From contig NC_079876.1 in assembly GCF_029227915.1 (NCBI RefSeq), positions 34,207,828-34,271,827 on the forward strand: a stretch of 64,000 nt of DNA, read 5' to 3'. Shown piece by piece: positions 52,031-61,091 of this stretch (positions are counted from its first letter, which is position 1; each line of letters starts with the position of its first letter). Under the pieces are notes generated by a model. It searched no databases. It was given only the letters and a program-made list of their open reading frames with translations, and had not been told where the DNA came from. The stretch comes from Hydractinia symbiolongicarpus (Eukaryota > Cnidaria > Hydrozoa > Anthoathecata > Hydractiniidae). The position numbers and the translations under genes are program-made.

Positions 52031-54948
52031 TCGCTATTTCTTCAGCGGGCGATAACGGCTAGGATTGGTCCCACAGTAAAGAATGACTTATTTACCTAAA
52101 CTTTTAAATGAAGCGCTACCACAGCGCCCAGTGTAATCGCTGAGTTCCGGCAATTAAGTCAAATTAAGAAGAATGTTATTTCTTGGAGTCCAATTCTCTC
52201 ATTCATCACATTTATCATGTCATAGTCCAAGGTTAGTTCAGTTAAGTCCCACAGTCAATCGTTTCATTGTTGAAAGCGATGCAACCTAGTAATTTCAAAA
52301 AAATATCGTTAAATACATGTTGGTACGAATATGTGACACAACTGTTGAAACTCAAACGGACTGACACCGTTAGAAAGTCAATGAAATGTAGTTTTGGAAA
52401 ATGTCGCTATTTCCTCAGCGCGCGATGACGGCTAGGATTGGTCCCACAATAAAAAATGACTTTTTTATCTTAATTCTTAAATGACGCGCTACCACAGAGC
52501 CCAGTGTAATCGCTGAGTTTCGGCAATCATTTCAAATAAAGAAGAATGTTATTTCTTGGAGTCCAATTGTCTCACTATCCCATTTATAGGGTCACAGTGC
52601 ATAATCAGTTCAATTAAGTCCCACAGCCAATCGTTTTGCTGTTAAAAGCGATACAACCTAGTAATAACGAAAAACATCGCTAAATACATGTTTGTACGAA
52701 TATGTGACACAGCCGTTGAAACTCAAACGGACTGACACCGTTAGAAAGTCAATGAAATGTAGTTCTTGAAAATGTCGCTATTCCTTCAGCGCGCGATAAC
52801 GGCTAGGATTGGTCCCACAATAAAAAACGACTTTTTTATCTTAATTTTTAAATGAAGCGCTACCACAGAGCCCAGTGTAATCGCTGAGTTTCGGCAATCA
52901 TGTCAAATTAAGAAGAATGTTATTTCTTGGAGTCCAATTGTCTCTTTTATCACATTTATCAGGTCACAGTCCAAAGTTAGTTCAATTAAGTCCCACAGTC
53001 AAATGTTTCATTGTTAAAAGCGATGCAACCTAGTAATAACGAAGAAATATCGCTAAATACATGTTTGTACGAATATGTGACACAACCGTTGAAACTCAAA
53101 CAAACCGACACCGTTAGAAAGTTAATGAAATGTAGTTCTTAAAATGTCGCTATTTCTTCAGCGCGCGATAACGGCTAGGATTGGTCCCACAATAAAAAAC
53201 AACTTTTTTATCTTAATTCTTAAATGAAGCGCTACCACGGAGCCCAGTGTAATCGCTGAGTTTCGGCAATCATGTCAAATTAAGAAGAATGTTATTTCTT
53301 GGAGTCTAATTGTCTCTTTTATCACATTTATCAGGTGACAGTCCAAAATTAGTTCAATTAAGTCCCATAGTCAATCGTTTCATAGTTAAAAGCGATGCAA
53401 CCTAGTAATATCAGAAAAATATCGCTAAATACATGTTGGTACGAATATGTGACTCAACCGTTGTAACTCAAACGGATTGAGACTGTTACAAAGTCAATGA
53501 AATGTAGTTTTTGAAACTGTCGCTATTTCTTCAGCGGGCGACAACGGCTAGGATTGGTCCCACAGTAAAGAATGACTTATTTACCTAAACTTTTAAATGA
53601 AGCGCTACCACAGCGCCCAGTGTAATCGCTGAGTTCCGGCAATTAAGTCAAATTAAGAAGAATGTTATTTCTTGGAGTCCAATTCTCTCATTCATCACAT
53701 TTATCAGGTCATAGTCCAAAGTTAGTTCAGTTAAGTCCCACAGTCAATCGTTTCAATGTTAAAAGCGATGCAACCTAGTAATTTCAAAAAAATATCGCTA
53801 AATACATGTTGGTACGAATATGTGACACAACCGTTGAAACTCAAACAGACTGACACCGTTAGAAAGTCAATGAAATGTAGTTTTGGAAACTGTCTCTATT
53901 TCCTCAGCGCGCGATAACGGCTAGGATTGGTCCCACAATAAAAAATGACTTTTTATCTTAATTCTTAAATGACGCGCTACCACAGCGCCCAGTGTAATCG
54001 CTGATTTTCAGCAATCACGTCAAATTAAGAAGAATGTTTTCTTCTTGTAGTCCTTGTGTGTCATTTATCACATTGATCAGGTCACAGTCCAAAGTCAGTT
54101 CAAATAAGTCCCACAGTCAATCGTTTCACTGCTAAAAGCGATGCAACCTAGTAATATCAGAAAAATATCGCTAAATACATGTTGGTACGAATATGTGACC
54201 CAACCGTTGAAACTCAAATGGACTGACACCGTTTGAAAGTCAATGAAATGTAGTTTTTAAAACTTTCGCTATTTCTTCAGCGCTATAACGGCTAGGATTG
54301 GTCCCACTGTATAAAATGACTTTTTTACCTTAATTTTTAATTGAAGCGCTACCACAGCGCCCAGTGTAATCGCTGAGTTCCGGCAATCATGTCAAATTAA
54401 GAAGAATGTTATTTCTTGGAGACCAATTTTCCCATTTATCACATTGATCAGGTCACAGTCCAAAGTTAGTTCAATTAAGTCCCACAGTCAATCGTTTCAT
54501 TGTTAAAAGCGATGCAACATAGTAATATCAGAAAAATATGGCTAAATACATGTTGGTACGAATATGTGACTCAACAGTTGTAACTCAAACGGATTGATAC
54601 TGTGGAAAGTCAATGAAATGTAGTTCTTAAAGCTGTCGCTATTTATTCAGCGCGCAATAAAGGCTAGGATTAGTCCCACAATAAAAAATGACTTATTTAT
54701 CTAAACTGTTAAATGAAGCGCTACCACAGCGGCCAGTGTAATCGATGAGCTCCGGCAATCACGTGAAATTAAGAAGAATGTTATTTCTTGGAGTTTAATT
54801 GTCTCATTTTTCACATTTATCAGGTCACAGTCCAAAGGTAGTTCAATTAAGTCCCACAGTCAATCATTTCATTGTTAAAAGCGATGCAACCTAGTAATAA
54901 CGAAAAAGTATCGCTAAATACATGTTTGTACGAATATGTGACACAATG
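52014..54948 (+). repeat. Higher-order repeat F, copy 2 (8 monomers less 45 bp)
   Basis: From 52,014 the copy follows 49,450 at +2,564 bp. After one extra monomer (about 52.5-52.95 kb) it follows copy 1 at +2,935 bp, the difference being 371 bp. Shared marks at +2,935 include AACGAAGAAATATCGC, AGTTAATGAAATGTAGTTCTTAAA (50,201/53,136), GTTTTCTTCTTGTAGTCC, and the run from AAATGGACTG to GAGTTTAATTG. It ends at the same 45-bp phase jump near 54,946. Confidence 0.8.
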
Positions 54949-54962
54949 TAGTTTTTAAAACT
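54932..54962 (+). repeat. Truncated monomer type 1, second occurrence
   Basis: The same ACACAA|TGTAG junction lies at about 54,946. It is preceded by AACGAAAAAGTATCGC (AAAAAATATCGC at the first site) and followed by GGATTTGTCCCACAG, so this copy has its own private variants that the later copies near 56,256 share. Confidence 0.85.
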
Positions 54963-55200
54963 GTCGCTATTTCTTCAGCGGGCGATAACGGCTAGGATTT
55001 GTCCCACAGTAAAGAATGACTTATTTATCTAAACTCTTAAATAAAGCGCTACCACCGCGGCCAGTGTAATCGCTGAGCTCCGGCAATCACGTCAAATTAA
55101 GAAGAATGTTATTTCTTGGAGTCCAATTGTCTCATTTTTTACATTTATAAAGTCACAGTCCAAAGTTATTTCAATTAAGTCCCACAGTCAATCGTTTCAT

Positions 55201-55245
55201 TGTTAAAAGCGATGCAATGCGATAACGGCTAGGATTGGTCCCACA
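55201..55245 (+). repeat. Truncated monomer type 2 (~137 bp missing), first occurrence
   Basis: AAAAGCGATGCAA joins directly to TGCGATAACGGCTAGG at about 55,217. Everything from CCTAGTAATATC to the CTTCAGCG block of the next monomer is gone, about 137 bp by comparison with neighbours. The junction does not occur before this point in the window. Confidence 0.87.
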
Positions 55246-55500
55246 ATAAAAAAATGACTTTTTTTATCTTAATTCTTAAATGAAGGGCTACCACGGCGCC
55301 CAGTGTAATCGCTGAGTTCCGGCAATTAAGTCAAATTAAGAAGAATGTTATTTCTTGGAGTCCAATTCTCTCATTCATCACATTTATCAGGTCATAGTCC
55401 AAAGTTAGTTCAGTTAAGTCCCACAGTCAATCGTTTCAATGTTAAAAGCGATGCAACCTAGTAATTTCAAAAAAATATCGCTAAATACATGTTGGTACGA

Positions 55501-56810
55501 ATATGTGACCCAACCGTTGAAACTCAAATGGACTGACACCGTTTGAAAGTCAATGAAATGTAGTTTTTAAAACTTTCGCTATTTCTTCAGCGCTATAACG
55601 GCTAGGATTGGTCCCACTGTATAAAATGACTTTTTTACCTTAATTTTTAATTGAAGCGCTACCACAGCGCCCAGTGTAATCGCTGAGTTCCGGCAATCAT
55701 GTCAAATTAAGAAGAATGTTATTTCTTGGAGACCAATTTTCCCATTTATCACATTGATCAGGTCACAGTCCAAAGTTAGTTCAATTAAGTCCCACAGTCA
55801 ATCGTTTCATTGTTAAAAGCGATGCAACATAGTAATATCAGAAAAATATGGCTAAATACATGTTGGTACGAATATGTGACTCAACAGTTGTAACTCAAAC
55901 GGATTGATACTGTGGAAAGTCAATGAAATGTAGTTCTTAAAGCTGTCGCTATTTATTCAGCGCGCAATAAAGGCTAGGATTAGTCCCACAATAAAAAATG
56001 ACTTATTTATCTAAACTCTTAAATGAAGCGCTACCACAGCGGCCAGTGTAATCGATGAGCTCCGGCAATCACGTGAAATTAAGAAGAATGTTATTTCTTG
56101 GAGTTTAATTGTCTCATTTTTCACATTTATCAGGTCACAGTCCAAAGGTAGTTCAATTAAATCCCACAGTCAATCATTTCATTGTTAAAAGCGATGCAAC
56201 CTAGTAATAACGAAAAAGTATCGCTAAATACATGTTTGTACGAATATGTGACACAATGTAGTTTTTAAAACTGTCGCTATTTCTTCAGCGGGCGATAACG
56301 GCTAGGATTTGTCCCACAGTAAAGAATGACTTATTTATCTAAACTCTTAAATAAAGCGCTACCACCGCGGCCAGTGTAATCGCTGAGCTCCGGCAATCAC
56401 GTCAAATTAAGAAGAATGTTATTTCTTGGAGTCCAATTGTCTCATTTTTTACATTTATAAAGTCACAGTCCAAAGTTATTTCAATTAAGTCCCACAGTCA
56501 ATCGTTTCATTGTTAAAAGCGATGCAATGCGATAACGGCTAGGATTGGTCCCACAATAAAAAAATGACTTTTTTTATCTTAATTCTTAAATGAAGGGCTA
56601 CCACGGCGCCCAGTGTAATCGCTGAGTTCCGGCAATTAAGTCAAATTAAGAAGAATGTTATTTCTTGGAGTCCAATTCTCTCATTCATCACATTTATCAG
56701 GTCATAGTCCAAAGTTAGTTCAGTTAAGTCCCACAGTCAATCGTTTCAATGTTAAAAGCGATGCAACCTAGTAATTTCAAAAAAATATCGCTAAATACAT
56801 GTTGGTACGA
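55501..56810 (+). repeat. Composite higher-order repeat G, copy 2 (1,310 bp)
   Basis: All features of copy 1 recur at exactly +1,310 bp, including the type 1 junction at about 56,256 and the type 2 junction at about 56,527. Differences are rare, for example CTGTTAAATG/CTCTTAAATG near 54,707/56,017 and AAGTCCCAC/AATCCCAC near 54,849/56,159. The next base block (56,811) begins ATATGTGACACAACC, where the period stops. Confidence 0.92.
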
Positions 56811-59781
56811 ATATGTGACACAACCGTTGAAACTCAAACGGACTGACACCGTTAGAAAGTCAATGAAATGTAGTTTTGGAAACTGTCTCTATTTCCTCAG
56901 CGCGCGATAACGGCTAGGATTAGTCCCACAATAAAAAATGACTTTTTTATCTTAATTCTTAAATGACGCGCTACCACAGAGCCCAGTGTAATCGCTGAGT
57001 TTCGGCAATCATGTCAAATTAAGAAGAATGTTACTTCTTGGAGTCCAATTGTCTCATTTTTCACATTTATAAAGTCACAGTCCAAAGTTATTTCAATTAA
57101 GTCCCACAGTCAATCGTTTCATAGTTAAAGCGATGCAACCTAGTAATATCAGAAAAATATCGCTAAATACACGTTGGTACGAATATGTGACCCAATCGTT
57201 GTAACTCAAACGGACTGACAAGTTAAAAAGTCAATGAAATGTAGTGTTTGAAACTGTCGCTATTTCTTCAGCGCGGGATAATGGATAGGATTGGTCCCAC
57301 AATAAAAAAATGACTTTTTTTTATCTTAATTCTTAAATGAAGCGCTACCACGGCGCCCAGTGTAATCGCTGAGTTCCGGCAATTAAGTCAAATTAAGAAG
57401 AATGTTATTTCTTGGAGTCCAATTCTCTCATTCATCACATTTATCAGGTCATAGTCCAAAGTTAGTTCAGTTAAGTCCCACAGTCAATCGTTTCATAGTT
57501 AAAGCGATGCAACCTAGTAATATCAGAAAAATATCGCTAAATACACGTTGGTACGAATATGTGACCCAATCGTTGTAACTCAAACAGACTGACACGTTAG
57601 AAAGTCAATGAAATGTAGTGTTTGAAGCTGTCGCTATTTCTTCAGCGCGCGATAACGGATAGGATTGGTCCCACAGTAAAGAATGACTTATTTATCTAAA
57701 TTTTTAATTGAAGCGCTACCACAACGCCCATTGTAATCGCTGATTTCCGGCAATCACGTCAAATTAAGAAGAATGTTTTTTCTTGGAGTCCAATTGTCTC
57801 CTTTGTCACATTTATCAGGTGACAGTTCAAAGTTAGTTCAATTAAGTCCCACAGTCAATCGTTTCATAGTTAAAAGCGATGCAACCTAGTAATATCAGAA
57901 AAATATTGCTAAATACATGTTGGTACGAATATGTGACCAAACCGTTGTAACTGAAACGGACTGACACCGTTAGAAATTCAATGAAATGTAGTTTTTGAAA
58001 CTGTCCCTATTTCTTCAGAGCGCGATAACGGATAGGATTGGTCCCACAGTAAAGAATGACTTATTTATCTAAACTCTTAAATGAAGCGCTACCACGGCGG
58101 CCAGTGTAATCGCTGAGCGCCGGTAATCACGTCAAATTAAGAAGAATGTTACTTCTTGGAGTCCAATTGTCTCATTTTTCACATTCATAAAGTTACAGTC
58201 CAAAGTTATTTCAATTAAGTCCCACAGTCAATCGTTTCACTGTTAAAAGCGATGCAACCTAGTCATATCAGATAAATATCGCTAAATACATGTTGGTACG
58301 AATATGTGACACAACCGTTGAAACTCAAATTGACTGAGACCGTTAGAAAGTTAATGAAATGTAGTTTTGAAACTGTCGCTTTTTCTTCAGCGCTCGATAA
58401 CGGCTAGGATTAGTCCACAGTAAAAAATTGACTTTTTTATCTTAATTTTTAATTGAAGCGCTACCATAGCGATAAGTGTAATCGCTGATTTCCGGCAATC
58501 ACGTCAAATTAAGAAGAATGTTTTTTCTTGGAGTCCATTTGTGTCATTTAACACATTGATCAGGTCACAGTCCAAAGTTAGTTCAATTAAGTCCCACAGT
58601 CAATCGTTTCACTGTTAAAAGCGATGCAACCTAGTAATATCAGAAAAATATCGCTAAATACATGTTGGTACGAATATGTGACCCAACTGTTAAAACTCAA
58701 GCGGACTGACACCGTTAGAAAGTCAATGAAATGTAGTTTTTGAAACTGTCGCTATTTCTTCAGCGCGCGATAACGGATAGGATTGGTCCCACAGTAAAGA
58801 ACGACTTTTTTATCTAAATTTTGAAATGAAGCGCTACCACAGCGCCCAGTGTAATCGCTGATTTCCGGCAATCACGTCAAATTAAGAAGAATGTTTTTTC
58901 TTGGAGTCCGTTTGTGTCGTTTATTACATTGATCAGGTCACAGCTCAATTAAGTCCCACAGTCAATCGTTTCAAAGTTAAAAGCGATGCAACCTAGTCAT
59001 ATCAGATAAATATCGCTAAATACATGTTGGTACAAATATGTCACCCAACCGTTGAAACTCAAATGGACTGAGACCGTTAGAAAGTTAATGAAATGTAGTT
59101 TTTGAAACTTTCGCTTTTTCTTCAGCGCGCGATAACGGCTAGGATTAGTCCCACAGTAAAAAATGACTTTTTTATCTTAATTTTTATTTGAAGCGCTACC
59201 ATAGCGATCAGTGTAATCGCTGATTTCCGGCAATCACGTCAAATTAAGAAGAATGTTTTTTCTTGGAGTCCAATTTTGTCATTTATCACATTGATCAGGT
59301 CACAGTCCAAAGTTAGTTCAATTAAGTCCCACAGTCAATCGTTTCACTGTTAAAAGCGATGCAAACTAGTAATATCAGAAAAATATCGCTAAATACATGT
59401 TGGTACGAATATGTGACCCAACTGTTGAAACTCAAACGGACTGACACCGTTAGAAAGTCAATGAAATGTAGTTTTTAAAACTGTCCCTATTTCTTCAGCG
59501 CGCGATGACGGATAGGATTGGTCCCACAGTAAAGAACGACTTATTTATCTAAATTTTAAAATGAAGCGCTACCAAAGCGCCCAGTGTAATCGCTGATTTC
59601 CGGCAATCACGTCAAATTAAGAAGAATGTTTTTTCTTGGAGTCCAATTTTCTCATTTATCACATTTATCAGGTCACAGTCCAAAGTTAGTTCAATTAAGT
59701 TACACAATCAATTGTTTCACTGTTAAAAGCGATGCAACCTAGTAATATCAGATAAATATCGCTAAATACATGTTGGTACGA
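56811..59781 (+). repeat. Monomers between composite units; right part of the 4.28-kb block, copy 1
   Basis: About eight monomers. Two of them share TCATAGTTAAAGCGATGC with one A missing and ATACACGTTGGTACG (57,120 and 57,494), a single-monomer duplication. An 11-bp deletion at about 58,943 joins GGTCACAG to CTCAATTAAG. The stretch 58,240-59,780 recurs at 62,210-63,750 at +3,970 bp. No gene seen. Confidence 0.8.
58935..58955 (+). repeat. 11-bp deletion variant (GGTCACAG joined to CTCAATTAAG)
   Basis: The TCCAAAGTTAG usually present between these two segments is missing. The same lesion occurs at about 62,180 (with TTTAATTAAG) and 62,913, in monomers that also share GTCCGTTTGTGTCGTTTATTAC. 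It is an inherited marker for the last 5 kb of the window. Confidence 0.8.
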
Positions 59782-61091
59782 ATATGTGACCCAACCGTTG
59801 AAACTCAAATGGACTGACACCGTTTGAAAGTCAATGAAATGTAGTTTTTAAAACTTTCGCTATTTCTTCAGCGCTATAACGGCTAGGATTGGTCCCACTG
59901 TATAAAATGACTTTTTTACCTTAATTTTTAATTGAAGCGCTACCACAGCGCCCAGTGTAATCGCTGAGTTCCGGCAATCATGTCAAATTAAGAAGAATGT
60001 TATTTCTTGGAGACCAATTTTCCCATTTATCACATTGATCAGGTCACAGTCCAAAGTTAGTTCAATTAAGTCCCACAGTCAATTGTTTCATTGTTAAAAG
60101 CGATGCAACATAGTAATATCAGAAAAATATGGCTAAATACATGTTGGTACGAATATGTGACTCAACCGTTGTAACTCAAACGGATTGATACTGTGGAAAG
60201 TCAATGAAATGTAGTTCTTAAAGCTGTCGCTATTTATTCAGCGCGCAATAAAGGCTAGGATTAGTCCCACAATAAAAAATGACTTATTTATCTAAACTCT
60301 TAAATGAAGCGCTACCACAGCGCCCAGTGTAATCGATGAGCTCCGGCAATCACGTGAAATTAAGAAGAATGTTATTTCTTGGAGTTTAATTGTCTCATTT
60401 TTCACATTTATCAGGTCACAGTCCAAAGTTAGTTCAATTAAGTCCCACAGTCAATCATTTCATTGTTAAAAGCGATGCAACCTAGTAATAACGAAAAAAT
60501 ATCGCTAAATACATGTTTGTACGAATATGTGACACAATGTAGTTTTTAAAACTGTCGCTATTTCTTCAGCGGGCGATAACGGCTAGGATTGGTCCCACAG
60601 TAAAGAATGACTTATTTATCTAAACTCTTAAATAAAGCGCTACCACCGCGGCCAGTGTAATCGCTGAGCTCCGGCAATCACGTCAAATTAAGAAGAATGT
60701 TATTTCTTGGAGTCCAATTGTCTCATTTTTTACATTTATAAAGTCACAGTCCAAAGTTATTTCAATTAAGTCCCACAGTCAATCGGTTCATTGTTAAAAG
60801 CGATGCAATGCGATAACGGCTAGGATTGGTCCCACAATAAAAAAATGACTTTTTTTATCTTAATTCTTAAATGAAGGGCTACCACGGCGCCCAGTGTAAT
60901 CGCTGAATTCCGGCAATTAAGTCAAATTAAGAAGAATGTTATTTCTTGGAGTCCAATTCTCTCATTCATCACATTTATCAGGTCATAGTCCAAAGTTAGT
61001 TCAGTTAAGTCCCACAGTCAATCGTTTCAATGTTAAAAGCGATGCAACCTAGTAATTTCAAAAAAATATCGCTAAATACATGTTGTTACGA
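59782..61091 (+). repeat. Composite higher-order repeat G, copy 3 (1,310 bp)
   Basis: This copy matches copy 2 at +4,281 bp with the type 1 junction at about 60,537 and the type 2 junction at about 60,808. Private differences include CAATCGGTTC (60,783), GCTGAATTCC (60,902) and GTTGTTACG (61,083). It is separated from copies 1 and 2 by about 3 kb of other monomers, so it arrived as part of a larger block duplication. Confidence 0.9.

Larger units (their letters stand above)
54191..55500 (+). repeat. Composite higher-order repeat G, copy 1 (1,310 bp)
   Basis: Four monomers, one missing 45 bp and one missing 137 bp, give 1,310 bp (4 x 373 less 182). The unit begins at ATATGTGACCCAACCGTTGA with AAATGGACTG, passes the type 1 junction at about 54,946 and the type 2 junction at about 55,217, and ends in a CAATTCTCTCATTCATCAC monomer. 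It follows repeat F copy 2 and shares its last 0.76 kb. Confidence 0.9.
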
